Virus record (IMG/VR): IMGVR_UViG_3300027771_000105
Location: 1-23,188 of that record
Source: a virus
Length of the DNA stretch: 23,188 nucleotides
Direction: 5' to 3' (one strand)
Shown here one piece after another: positions 6,579 to 13,071 of the stretch; position 1 is the stretch's first letter; the number at the start of each line of letters is the position of its first letter. The notes beneath the pieces are model-generated. The model was not told where the DNA came from. It did no database searches and saw only the letters and a program-made list of their open reading frames with translations. The position numbers were made by a program, and so were the translations under genes.

Positions 6579-7520
6579 CTATGTACCAATTGCGTTTCCA
6601 AACAGATAACAATGCAATCTACCAGAGACATTATAGCCTCGATCGAATGCCATCTTAGCAACAGTTCCAGCAGACTCTTCTTGTTCCTCAAGAGTAGCTC
6701 CTACTGGCATGATATACACAGGCCATGTAACACCAGCTTTTCTAAACTGACTAATAACACTATCTAACTCATCCCACTGCTCTTGCTTAGAACCCATAAC
6801 GAATTTAAGTTGCCCTGTTGGCTTCTTCCATTCCTTATTAGCGATTCCTGCTACATGTTCATACTCTGCTACAATTTCAGGTTTGATTGCTTTCTTGTTC
6901 TTTTCGCCTGCCACAGTCCATAACTTAGGACTCACAGAGAACATAATAGGAGATCGATAGATTCCTTTATTTGCAACAAACTTCTTGAACTCTTCGATCA
7001 ATGGAGTAGTACCATTAGTCTCGAATGTAACACCAGAAGGAATATTGTAACTATCATCCTTAAACTGTTGATAGATCTCAATGAAAGCCTTCTGTGAATT
7101 CTTCAGAAGTGGCTCACCACCCGTGAAACACATATGAGCAATCTGATTAGATACAGGATGCTTGAACCTACCTAATGGATTAAATTCATTCTTAATAGAA
7201 TCTTTAATACCTTGATATATCTCAGCAGACGTTTGATTAGTCATCAAGTGCTTATACTTCTTAGCCCATGTATAACTTGAATCACATCCCTTATCCCAAA
7301 CAGGTAGATCTTCTACTAGCTTGATCGAAGATGGATCAAAGTCTTCATAAGGTAATTCGTATGTAGATGGATCGGTAGGATTATCCTGACCGAAACCATC
7401 ACACTGAAGATTACAAAGATAAAAGCGAAGCCACATAGTCCATTGACCTGTGTACATTCCCTCACCCTGGATAGAGTTAAAGATTTCGCTATAATGATAT
7501 TTCTTAACTTTATCAGTCAT
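6579..7520 (-). CDS. queE: 7-carboxy-7-deazaguanine synthase (QueE), radical SAM
   Basis: 313 aa from the ATG at 7518-7520, which follows the queD stop by one base; longer reading would overlap queD. QueE turns 6-carboxytetrahydropterin into CDG by radical SAM chemistry. Seen: SEIFNSIQGEG (canonical QueE start), LCNLQC (C36, C40), GCDSSYTW (C79), CFTGGEPLL (SAM site) and TFETNGT. The third cluster cysteine is displaced by an insertion, giving CX3CX38C instead of CX3CX2C; the conserved CDSSYTW that normally follows the third Cys is intact after the insertion. I recall the same architecture in cyanophage QueE. It needs a 4Fe-4S cluster, relevant to the phage iscU/iscA. Confidence 0.9.
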   Translation of the reverse strand: MTDKVKKYHYSEIFNSIQGEGMYTGQWTMWLRFYLCNLQCDGFGQDNPTDPSTYELPYEDFDPSSIKLVEDLPVWDKGCDSSYTWAKKYKHLMTNQTSAEIYQGIKDSIKNEFNPLGRFKHPVSNQIAHMCFTGGEPLLKNSQKAFIEIYQQFKDDSYNIPSGVTFETNGTTPLIEEFKKFVANKGIYRSPIMFSVSPKLWTVAGEKNKKAIKPEIVAEYEHVAGIANKEWKKPTGQLKFVMGSKQEQWDELDSVISQFRKAGVTWPVYIMPVGATLEEQEESAGTVAKMAFDRGYNVSGRLHCYLFGNAIGT

Positions 7521-7521
7521 A

Positions 7522-7974
7522 TTAATCACGCTCATATATAGCTGAGTTTGAATCGTGCTCTGCACATACTACACGTACACAATAACAACGTCCATCAGTC
7601 ATTTCACTTACAAGTTTATCTGCAAAGTTAAATGCATGCTCTGCAAACTTCTCTGCACCAACACCATCCATCACAACAACTTCAGCTAGATGAAGATCTT
7701 CAAGTTCTAAAAACTTATATAAGAATGGATCGTTCTTATCAATTGCTGTCTTATGATCAAAGTTATCTTCGAGCCATTTCTTCAGAGGTTTTAACCCACC
7801 AAAGTCTACTGCCCAATTCTTATTGTCTAATTCTGTACAACCGAATGTAAATGTAAATGCTAAACTGTATCCGTGTAATAGATGACAGTGTGAATGGTCT
7901 GCATTAGGTTGACGAAATACAGCTGATAAGCCAATATTATGTCCGTAATGTTTTGTTGATAGATATCGTGCCAT
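7522..7974 (-). CDS. queD: 6-carboxytetrahydropterin synthase (QueD)
   Basis: 150 aa from an ATG with a GGAG RBS; an upstream in-frame TTG is rejected. Converts dihydroneopterin triphosphate to 6-carboxytetrahydropterin. T-fold blocks are visible: an N-terminal FRQPNADHSH strand, CHLLHGYSL (catalytic Cys plus zinc region), WAVDFGGLKPLKKW, FDHKTAID (catalytic His) and AEHDSNSAIYE (Glu). The usual HGH zinc pair reads HGY, so one of the three expected histidine ligands is missing or supplied from elsewhere. It is followed immediately by queE. A TATAAATA core lies 25 bp upstream. Confidence 0.88.
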   Translation of the reverse strand: MARYLSTKHYGHNIGLSAVFRQPNADHSHCHLLHGYSLAFTFTFGCTELDNKNWAVDFGGLKPLKKWLEDNFDHKTAIDKNDPFLYKFLELEDLHLAEVVVMDGVGAEKFAEHAFNFADKLVSEMTDGRCYCVRVVCAEHDSNSAIYERD

Positions 7975-7997
7975 TATATACTCCAATAATAAAAATG

Positions 7998-8480
7998 TTA
8001 TTTATAAAACTTATGATCATCAATTCGAACCACAAACTTATAACTAGGTGCCCACCAAGGATTGACGGATGTTGAGTGATAATGAGTAGCACCATCAGTG
8101 AAGTCAGCTCCACCGTTGATTAATCGCACTGCATTCCTTGCTTGATAAATTGCATCATCCCAATCAGACATTACTCTTATGGTATCAGACAACCCATCAC
8201 AATACCAGCTAAACTGACATTGGTTCCTAAGTATTACATTATACCTCTTTTTAGCTTGATAGACAACACCACAAGCAGTATTTGGCCATCTTTTATCGTG
8301 CATACGATTGATGGTAACAAGTCCTACTGCAGCACGTCCTGCTATAGATTGGTTACGAGATTCAAAGTAAATGTTCTTTGCAATACAACGAAGCTCTTGC
8401 TCAGATGGTTTATAGTGCTCTGCAGCTTGTACAGAAGAGGATACTAATAAAGATGCTAGTAATACTATTCGCTTGATCAT
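7998..8480 (-). CDS. SleB-type cell wall hydrolase with signal peptide
   Basis: 160 aa. Residues 1-19 form a signal peptide (MIKR, hydrophobic core, SSVQA/A), so it is exported by Sec. The rest matches the Hydrolase_2/SleB family (PF07486): AKNIYFESRNQSIAGRAAVG with the conserved Glu, VTINRM, CQFSWYCDG, and GATHYHSTSVNPWW near the end. This family cleaves peptidoglycan as a lytic transglycosylase or amidase. In a phage it probably serves lysis as a secreted endolysin that would not need a holin for export. It overlaps the HExxH gene upstream by 4 nt. Confidence 0.85.
   Translation of the reverse strand: MIKRIVLLASLLVSSSVQAAEHYKPSEQELRCIAKNIYFESRNQSIAGRAAVGLVTINRMHDKRWPNTACGVVYQAKKRYNVILRNQCQFSWYCDGLSDTIRVMSDWDDAIYQARNAVRLINGGADFTDGATHYHSTSVNPWWAPSYKFVVRIDDHKFYK
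7999..8006 (-). promoter_or_regulatory. T4-like late promoter core (TATAAATA)
   Basis: TATAAATA within the last codons of the SleB gene, 25 bp before the queD ATG. It could give late expression of queD-queE. It overlaps coding sequence, so confidence is low. Confidence 0.35.
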
Positions 8481-8812
8481 AATAAAGATACTGCCTGTTC
8501 TGCTAGTGATGATTCATTTTCGTATGCTACATCTTCGTCAAGTGACAAGTGATTAGCAAATTGACATACATGAATTAACTCATGTGCTAATGCTATGACT
8601 TTATCATCATAGCTTAAATCTTCGTTAATAAAAACATCTGCACGATCTGGTTCAATACTATCCACATCGCAATAACCATGCCAACCACTGTCTATATGAC
8701 TTACATCTATCATAACATCCATGTGTTGGATTTGTAATATGTTTGAAATATTGACCGCTATCTTACCTAGCATTTTGCGGTCTCGAGAACTTGTAGCGAA
8801 AATTTGAATCAT
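8477..8812 (-). CDS. Small HExxH metallopeptidase-like protein
   Basis: 111 aa from the ATG at 8810-8812 with an AGAGGA RBS. The open frame upstream reads through the -10 box of its promoter, so the longer version is excluded. It has ALAHELIHVCQF (HELIH at 77-81), a zinc metallopeptidase signature in a helix, with acidic residues ENESS about 20 residues later as a possible third ligand. The size resembles minimal SprT/IrrE-like domains, but no substrate domain is visible. First gene of the operon that continues with the SleB hydrolase, queD and queE. Confidence 0.65.
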   Translation of the reverse strand: MIQIFATSSRDRKMLGKIAVNISNILQIQHMDVMIDVSHIDSGWHGYCDVDSIEPDRADVFINEDLSYDDKVIALAHELIHVCQFANHLSLDEDVAYENESSLAEQAVSLL

Positions 8813-8842
8813 CAACCTATTCCTCTTTAATATTGTAAGGCT

Positions 8843-8871
8843 ATTATAGCATACCAAAGAGGATAAGTCAA
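8843..8871 (-). promoter_or_regulatory. Sigma70 promoter
   Basis: Minus strand TTGACT - 17 bp - TATAAT then AGC (-35 at 8866-8871, -10 at 8843-8848). It overlaps the end of the DUF1353 gene and drives the HExxH gene and those below it. Confidence 0.8.
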
Positions 8872-8880
8872 CAGTTATTT

Positions 8881-9339
8881 TTAATCATTTTTCCTATGTT
8901 TATTCCAAGCCATCCAACCGAATGCTCGTAATGCAATGTATGCCGCTTTATTAATGAACTTAAATCCGTTGATAGCAATGGCTAGGTCACAAAATAATGT
9001 ATCACATTCTTTCTGATTCAACTCTGGAGTAGGTCTATTATCTGCACGCTTTAGCGATTTATACTTATAAACCCAATCGTGAATAAGACCTGGCATTAGC
9101 AATACACCAGTAGGAGACAAGTACGTCCATAAGAACTTAGGGATAGATGCTCCATCGAATGTAAATCCTGCAGGAATAACATAAGGAACTCCATCAAGAG
9201 TGAACTTCCAATCTGCTGCTAGTTGCCATTGCCTTGATGCAATAAGCCACATAATGACTGCTCCGAAAAATCCCTTATCCTTTGTAGGAATAGGAAGAGG
9301 TCTCATAGCAGGCATAGTTTCGTATTTAACTACTACCAT
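8881..9339 (-). CDS. DUF1353 family phage protein
   Basis: 152 aa. GFTFDGASIPKFLW followed by LLMPGLIHDWVYKY is the DUF1353 (PF07087) signature; a His-Asp pair in a helix after a GASIP turn is typical. Function unknown; in phages it often lies near lysis or tail genes, as here next to the SleB hydrolase. Residues 23-36 are hydrophobic but do not look like a clear membrane span. RBS GGAGA lies 6 nt before the ATG, overlapping the end of thyX closely. Confidence 0.8.
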   Translation of the reverse strand: MVVVKYETMPAMRPLPIPTKDKGFFGAVIMWLIASRQWQLAADWKFTLDGVPYVIPAGFTFDGASIPKFLWTYLSPTGVLLMPGLIHDWVYKYKSLKRADNRPTPELNQKECDTLFCDLAIAINGFKFINKAAYIALRAFGWMAWNKHRKND

Positions 9340-9340
9340 T

Positions 9341-10033
9341 TTAATCTCCGTGTGTGTATTTTTCTATACTAGGGAAGATACCCATGAGAGCCTCTGAGCA
9401 AGCTCGAGCGATTTCCATGTGTTCTTTCTGCGTACCATTTGATGAACGTAGATCAATGTAATGAACCCAGCTGCGGATTGTTCCATTAATGTTCATACGA
9501 CTCATTGTATTACCTTCCGGTAGGACTACTCGAGCCTGCTCTTTAGCAATACCATTATCAACAGCCCAAGTGTAATTCTCAAGAGCGAGATTAATACCTG
9601 CTTGTTGGCGACGTGACCATTCAATCATAAGATCGAAGTCGGCTGCGGTACAATCAATAGAGTTCTGGCGGTTCTTTGGATCCTGAAGACGTGCTTCACG
9701 GATTACAAAGTTTAGATCTTTAGTGGGATCTGCATAGCGCTGAGAGTATTCCTGGAATGAGAATGAACGATGCCTGAGGAACTGTCTTGCGATATCTCGC
9801 GTAGTATCCACTTCAAGACATGCTGAGACCATTTCTAATGGACTCCAGTGCTTATGCTTAATTAGATAGTCTATCAGCCGTTTACCAGATACAAAGTCTG
9901 ATTGATTGTCTGGTGCTGAGACTCGGGCGCAATAGGAGATAAGGTTGTTTAGTATTTCATTATCTTCTCGTGTCTCTAATGCTATGACACTTCCTGCGGG
10001 GGGTTGTGAATATGATATAAGTTTACTGCTCAT
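9341..10033 (-). CDS. thyX: Flavin-dependent thymidylate synthase (ThyX)
   Basis: 230 aa. Makes dTMP from dUMP using methylene-tetrahydrofolate and FAD. The diagnostic ThyX motif RHRSFSFQEYSQRY is present (RHRxxSxxxYSxR), followed by QARVVLPEG and WVHYIDLRSSNGTQKEHMEIA near the end, both standard. Length is typical. It starts directly after the stop of the 55-aa gene (TAAATG). With the dUTPase/DCD-family enzyme it makes a dCTP/dUTP to dTMP supply line. Confidence 0.95.
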   Translation of the reverse strand: MSSKLISYSQPPAGSVIALETREDNEILNNLISYCARVSAPDNQSDFVSGKRLIDYLIKHKHWSPLEMVSACLEVDTTRDIARQFLRHRSFSFQEYSQRYADPTKDLNFVIREARLQDPKNRQNSIDCTAADFDLMIEWSRRQQAGINLALENYTWAVDNGIAKEQARVVLPEGNTMSRMNINGTIRSWVHYIDLRSSNGTQKEHMEIARACSEALMGIFPSIEKYTHGD

Positions 10034-10201
10034 TTAGTTGGGTGCTCCATTATCATTATAGTGGTTTCTAAAGTCTCTCAAGTCTGCTTTAATTTCTTTA
10101 ATTATATCCAACATTTCATGTAATGTTCTAGTGTTGGCTCTACAAGTATCAACTTCAGAGATAGTAGGTTCTTGCCTATCCATCTCTGGAAATATATTCA
10201 T
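10034..10201 (-). CDS. Small hypothetical protein, 55 aa
   Basis: Begins MNIFPEMDRQEPTISEVDTC and continues with a helix rich in K, E, D and R, probably coiled-coil (TLHEMLDIIKEIKADLRDF). It fills the gap between two clear genes, has a GAGGA RBS, overlaps the upstream stop (ATGA) and ends immediately before the thyX ATG. This tight fit supports it as real. No family recognised. Confidence 0.7.
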   Translation of the reverse strand: MNIFPEMDRQEPTISEVDTCRANTRTLHEMLDIIKEIKADLRDFRNHYNDNGAPN

Positions 10202-10449
10202 TTGATCCTCGCTGTAACTGCAATAGTTTCAGGCTTAATGATGATACCGTTAATACTGAATGAATCTGCTACCTTCGATAGGTCAACATCATGCTCTTCC
10301 TTAGCCTTCTTAGTACGCATGTACATTTTGAACTCTGTCCACTCATGTTCATCTAGCGTAATAACATCGATACGTTTCTTAGCCTTGGTAGCTGAAAGAA
10401 CCTGATCGGAGATTTCATCCATAATATGTTGCTTGTATTTAACTTGCAT
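10198..10449 (-). CDS. Hypothetical protein, 83 aa
   Basis: Mostly charged (KAKKRIDVITLDEHEWTEF, KKAKEEHDVDL) with a beta-like C-terminus (INGIIIKPETIAVTARI). No recognised family. AAGGAAAC RBS before the ATG; TATAAATA at 10473-10480 is 24 bp upstream. Confidence 0.65.
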   Translation of the reverse strand: MQVKYKQHIMDEISDQVLSATKAKKRIDVITLDEHEWTEFKMYMRTKKAKEEHDVDLSKVADSFSINGIIIKPETIAVTARIK

Positions 10450-10467
10450 GATAGTTTCCTTAGCTGT

Positions 10468-10734
10468 TTAGTTATTTATAAAGATGAGATGAGTTTTTCT
10501 TAAACCTTCCAGCCTATTCACCATATGACCGTAACCTTTATCTTCAAGGTACTGCTCAATGAACAATTTACGCGTGGCCATAGAGCTACTATCCCATGCT
10601 TCTGCAGCCCCACTTCTTGTATTTTTGATTTCATTCTGTAGATCAAAATACTCTTGGGGTGTGCATGCTTCACATTGACCAAAGTTAATGCCAAGATAAT
10701 GACCACAGTTCCTACAATCGTAATGACTTGTCAT
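10468..10734 (-). CDS. Zinc-ribbon-like hypothetical protein, 88 aa
   Basis: The N-terminus has CRNCGHYLGINFGQCEAC, two CxxC pairs that probably bind one zinc ion, then a helical charged tail. No enzymatic domain is visible. It may be a DNA-, RNA- or protein-binding accessory. A -1 frame open stretch overlaps it but has no RBS or family and is ignored. Confidence 0.65.
   Translation of the reverse strand: MTSHYDCRNCGHYLGINFGQCEACTPQEYFDLQNEIKNTRSGAAEAWDSSSMATRKLFIEQYLEDKGYGHMVNRLEGLRKTHLIFINN
10473..10480 (-). promoter_or_regulatory. T4-like late promoter core (TATAAATA)
   Basis: TATAAATA in the last codons of the zinc-ribbon gene, 24 bp ahead of the 83-aa gene; its spacing from the next ATG is similar to that of the copy at 7999. 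Confidence 0.35.
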
Positions 10735-10750
10735 AATAAAGTTCTCTCAG

Positions 10751-10951
10751 TTAAAGACGCTTAGTAACGTCTTTGATCCTGATTGCATCCAATACACCAT
10801 CGCCTGGATCAACCAATAGCTCATCCATGTCACGAGGATTAACACCCTTGATGACACCCATGAACTTCTTACCTTTGTACTTATACTCGATCTTCTGACC
10901 ACGTTGAAATGGACCTCGAGCTGCTTCAATTAGATCTTTAAAGTTTTGCAA
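10751..10951 (-). CDS. Small hypothetical protein, 66 aa
   Basis: Starts MQNFKDLIEAARGPFQRGQK. A basic strand-rich centre (KIEYKYKGKKFMGVIKGV) resembles a small SH3/KOW-like barrel, and the tail is acidic then basic. The N-terminus (MQNFKDLIEAA) is somewhat like the capsid-leader pattern but lacks the aromatic-I-x-E spacing, so I do not claim it. An AGGAGTT RBS precedes the ATG. Confidence 0.65.
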   Translation of the reverse strand: MQNFKDLIEAARGPFQRGQKIEYKYKGKKFMGVIKGVNPRDMDELLVDPGDGVLDAIRIKDVTKRL

Positions 10952-10960
10952 GTGGAACTC

Positions 10961-11272
10961 CTAGAAGTTAAAATCATAGAATTTACGAGGCTCATCAGAT
11001 AGGTCATACTTCTGACCATGCTTATCCTGCCATCCTTTGTTCTTAGAAAGACGAATACGAATAACTGGATTAGTTTCGACTGAAGTGATATCCCAACGCT
11101 GTGAATACATGTTAGAACAATGAGCGCTGAAACCACCTGGGTGCCAAACTGGCTTCCAGGTAGGATCTTGTACTGAACGCATATCGCGGATTTCGATAGT
11201 CTTGTCTGAAATAACTTTAACTACTTCACAAGGGTTAACATCTGTGTAACCAATTCGGTTAGCAAAGTTCAT
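10961..11272 (-). CDS. Conserved phage hypothetical protein, 103 aa
   Basis: Starts MNFANRIGYTDVNPCEVVKV from the ATG at 11270-11272 with a GGAG RBS; the longer frame would run into the upstream gene. DPTWKPVWHPGGFSAHCSN is a conserved block I recall from T4-like marine phage proteins of unknown function. The fold looks beta-rich. No catalytic set is apparent. Confidence 0.7.
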   Translation of the reverse strand: MNFANRIGYTDVNPCEVVKVISDKTIEIRDMRSVQDPTWKPVWHPGGFSAHCSNMYSQRWDITSVETNPVIRIRLSKNKGWQDKHGQKYDLSDEPRKFYDFNF

Positions 11273-11273
11273 G

Positions 11274-11510
11274 TTAAATACTCCACTGTGCGCGATTAGA
11301 AAGGTTATATTCAGCAACTAACTTATCAAATCCAACTGAGCTGTAACACTCTGGAGAAAGGATCATATCAGCATGAACAAATGACCAATTAGGTTGGCCT
11401 TTTGTATGGAATAATGTACCGTCAGTTTGCAAAGGTCCATCTTGAACATGAAAGTTCTCAGGGTTTGTAAGTGCGGTGTTAAATGCTTGCTCTAATGTGA
11501 TCGTATTCAT
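11274..11510 (-). CDS. Hypothetical protein, 78 aa
   Basis: Aromatic- and Asn-rich soluble protein (HTKGQPNWSFVHADMIL); no family recognised. AAGGAA RBS. First gene of an operon started by the promoter at 11539-11567 and followed one base later by the 103-aa gene. Confidence 0.65.
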   Translation of the reverse strand: MNTITLEQAFNTALTNPENFHVQDGPLQTDGTLFHTKGQPNWSFVHADMILSPECYSSVGFDKLVAEYNLSNRAQWSI

Positions 11511-11538
11511 AACTTCATTCCTTATTTAATATATAGCT

Positions 11539-11567
11539 ATTATAGCATATAAATGAGGAAAGGGCAA
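11539..11567 (-). promoter_or_regulatory. Sigma70 promoter with palindrome over the -35
   Basis: Minus strand TTGCCC - 17 bp - TATAAT then AGC (-35 at 11562-11567, -10 at 11539-11544). AGGAAAG/CTTTCCT, an inverted repeat, flanks the -35, so a repressor site is possible. It drives the small-gene operon below the tRNA array. Confidence 0.75.
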
Positions 11568-11608
11568 CACTTTCCTTAGAACAATTTGTTATATAGTTAT
11601 AACTAATA

Positions 11609-11683
11609 TGGCGTCCCATCAAGGAGTCGAACCCTGATCTATGGAGTAGAAATCCACTGCACTATCCATTATGCTAATGGGAC
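11609..11683 (-). tRNA. tRNA-Arg(TCT)
   Basis: 75 nt including an encoded CCA. Acceptor GTCCCAT pairs with the 3' strand ending GGGAC; anticodon stem GTGGA/TCCAT with loop TTTCTAC gives anticodon TCT (reads AGA). T arm AGGGTTCGACTCCT. It begins two bases after the iscA stop, so it is probably co-transcribed and processed from the same RNA. AGA is a rare codon in many enteric-type hosts and this tRNA is common in phages. Confidence 0.9.
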
Positions 11684-11684
11684 A

Positions 11685-12008
11685 TTAAACTGTGAAACTC
11701 TCACCACATCCACATTCGTCTTTCACGTTAGGATTGACAAACTTGAATCCTTCGTTAAGACCTTCTCGTGTATAGTCTAACTGAGTACCGTCAAGGTAAG
11801 TTAGACTCTTGGCGTCGATTACTATGTTAATATTGTTGGATACAAATGTCATATCATCGGATTGGACTTCGTCAACAAACTCTACTACGTATGCCATACC
11901 AGAACAGCCTGTAGTACGAACTCCGAGACGAACACCATATCCATGTCCTCTATTGCTTAGAAAGGCTGATACACGCTCTGAGGCAGCCTCTGACATTGAT
12001 ATAGACAT
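11685..12008 (-). CDS. iscA: IscA-type A-type Fe-S carrier protein
   Basis: 107 aa from the ATG at 12006-12008, two bases after the iscU stop region. The three cluster cysteines are in place: TTGCSGMAY (C35) and CGCGESF (C99, C101). The length of 107 and cysteine numbering are those of E. coli IscA as I remember them, so the gene is intact and not degraded. It accepts or delivers Fe-S clusters to client enzymes, working after the IscU scaffold. The order iscU-iscA is that of bacterial isc operons, but iscS, hscBA and fdx are absent here, so it must rely on the host for sulfur and chaperones. Clients could be the phage radical SAM enzymes. Confidence 0.9.
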   Translation of the reverse strand: MSISMSEAASERVSAFLSNRGHGYGVRLGVRTTGCSGMAYVVEFVDEVQSDDMTFVSNNINIVIDAKSLTYLDGTQLDYTREGLNEGFKFVNPNVKDECGCGESFTV

Positions 12009-12009
12009 G

Positions 12010-12387
12010 CTAGTGCTTTGACTTATAATCTGCAATAGCAGACTTAATAGCATCTTCTGCTAGTACAGAACAATGGATCTTAACTGGAGGTAGTGCAAGT
12101 TCTTCTGCAATATTATGATTACGGATCTCTCCTGCCTTATCCAATGTCATCCCTTTCATCCATTCAGTAACCAATGAACTAGATGCAATAGCTGATCCAC
12201 AACCATAAGTCTTGAACATAGCGTCTTCAATAACACCTTCATCGTTAACTTTAATTTGTAATCGCATTACATCACCACATGCCGGAGCGCCTACAAGACC
12301 AGTACCTACACTATCGTCATCCGGATCCATCAAACCTACGTTACGTGGATTCTCATAATGATCTAATACCTGTTCGCTATAAGCCAT
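12010..12387 (-). CDS. iscU: IscU Fe-S cluster assembly scaffold
   Basis: 125 aa from the ATG at 12385-12387 with a GGAG RBS. Builds Fe-S clusters with sulfur from the cysteine desulfurase IscS. All key residues are visible: APACGD (C37, D39), [11 protein letters not shown] (C63) and [10 protein letters not shown] (LPPVK 99-103 and C106). LPPVK is the site bound by the HscA chaperone, so the protein appears able to use the host's release machinery. Numbering matches E. coli IscU. It is translationally close to iscA. Phage-borne iscU is unusual to my knowledge. The tRNA-like element at 12412-12474 lies just upstream. Confidence 0.93.
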   Translation of the reverse strand: MAYSEQVLDHYENPRNVGLMDPDDDSVGTGLVGAPACGDVMRLQIKVNDEGVIEDAMFKTYGCGSAIASSSLVTEWMKGMTLDKAGEIRNHNIAEELALPPVKIHCSVLAEDAIKSAIADYKSKH

Positions 12388-12411
12388 AAGTTGCACTCCA
12401 GTGTAAATAGC

Positions 12412-12474
12412 TCGCGGGCGTACGGAATTGAACCGCTACTCGTTCGAACAATACCCACCTGGGAATAGCCCGCG
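12412..12474 (-). tRNA. Short tRNA-like element, no anticodon arm found
   Basis: 63 nt. A perfect 7-bp acceptor-like stem CGCGGGC/GCCCGCG encloses TA at positions 8-9, a CCC/GGG hairpin, the palindrome GTTCGAAC and a T-arm-like GGTTCAATTCC. No 5-bp anticodon stem with a U33 loop can be drawn. It lies between the 106-aa gene (stop abuts it) and iscU. It may be a degenerate tRNA or an RNA processing signal. Confidence 0.4.
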
Positions 12475-12795
12475 TTAAAGGTGACACATCAATACTCTTC
12501 CAGATTTTATTCGTTCTTGTGTAACTACTGGAATATTTATTGTTGCTGTACTCAACATAGCAAACATCGAATCTTGAGTTTTATCAAATTCTAATTTTGA
12601 ACCATCAAATTCTGATTTAACGAACCAAGTTAAAAAATCTGAATTCGATTCAAATTCTAAAATATCTTCATCGTTATCATTAATAAAAACCACATGTCGT
12701 TTTATACTATATTTTTTATTTATATAGTGAATCAAACACGTAGGATTCATCACTTCATCTTTACTATATAGTTTTTCAAATGTCTCAGATTTCAT
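12475..12795 (-). CDS. Hypothetical protein, 106 aa
   Basis: Acidic, aromatic, soluble (NDNDEDILEFESNSDFLTWF). No family. It is noticeably more AT-rich than the genes around it. Its stop codon abuts the tRNA-like element, and a GAGGGA RBS precedes the start. A TATAAATA inside it (12717-12724) is probably chance. Confidence 0.6.
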   Translation of the reverse strand: MKSETFEKLYSKDEVMNPTCLIHYINKKYSIKRHVVFINDNDEDILEFESNSDFLTWFVKSEFDGSKLEFDKTQDSMFAMLSTATINIPVVTQERIKSGRVLMCHL

Positions 12796-12844
12796 AATTC
12801 ATAATCCCTCAAACTAGTTAAATATTGTGCGCATACTATGAAAA

Positions 12845-12922
12845 TGGTGCAGAGTGTAGGAGTCGAACCTGCGACCTCTCGCATCCAAGGCGAGGACTCT
12901 GGCCAAACTGAGCTACACACAG
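12845..12922 (-). tRNA. Degenerate tRNA-Pro(TGG)-like
   Basis: 78 nt with encoded CCA. Anticodon stem CTCGC/GCGAG is perfect, with loop CTTGGAT giving TGG. The 5' half (CTGTGTGTAGCTCAGT) is nearly the same as in the tRNA-Pro at 13441-13518, but the 3' half does not match it. The acceptor pairs poorly whichever register is tried, and the T stem GCAGG/CCTAC has a C-A mismatch. It may be a recombinant or decaying copy. Confidence 0.5.
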
Positions 12923-12928
12923 ATAAAA

Positions 12929-13065
12929 CGGTTTACTAGTGGGAGTCGAACCCTTGCGTTGCCTGTAACGCGATACACCAAGCCTTCCTTAATGTATCCG
13001 AGGAGTTGAACCTCAATATTTAACGTCAGTCCCATGGAAACTTTGACGGCAACCAGCATAGTAAA
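12929..13065 (-). ncRNA. Long tRNA-like structured RNA
   Basis: About 134 nt with acceptor-like ends TTTACTA/TAGTAAA (13059-13065 with 12932-12938) and a T-arm-like hairpin GGGTTCGACTCCC next to the 3' end. Inside: GTTGCC/GGCAAC (13048-13053 with 12958-12963), a GAGG-TTCAACT-CCTC hairpin (13000-13014) and GATACA/TGTATC (12993-12998 with 12972-12977). The layout (acceptor, inner long helix, hairpins, T arm) superficially recalls tmRNA, but it is far too short and shows no tag frame. It could be several eroded tRNAs. Confidence 0.35.
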
Positions 13066-13071
13066 TTTGAT

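Noticed and set aside
7521-7565. Longer queE start (15 extra residues)
   Set aside because: It would overlap queD by 44 nt and adds residues with no QueE similarity; the ATG at 7518-7520 gives the canonical start.
8813-8857. Longer start for the HExxH gene
   Set aside because: The extension uses a TTG and translates through the promoter -10 box.
12717-12724. TATAAATA as a late promoter
   Set aside because: It is inside the 106-aa coding sequence and not near the next gene start; probably chance in AT-rich sequence.
12929-13065. tmRNA
   Set aside because: Acceptor, inner helix and T arm are suggestive, but the element is about 134 nt, has no tag reading frame with a stop and lacks the Ala-type acceptor.
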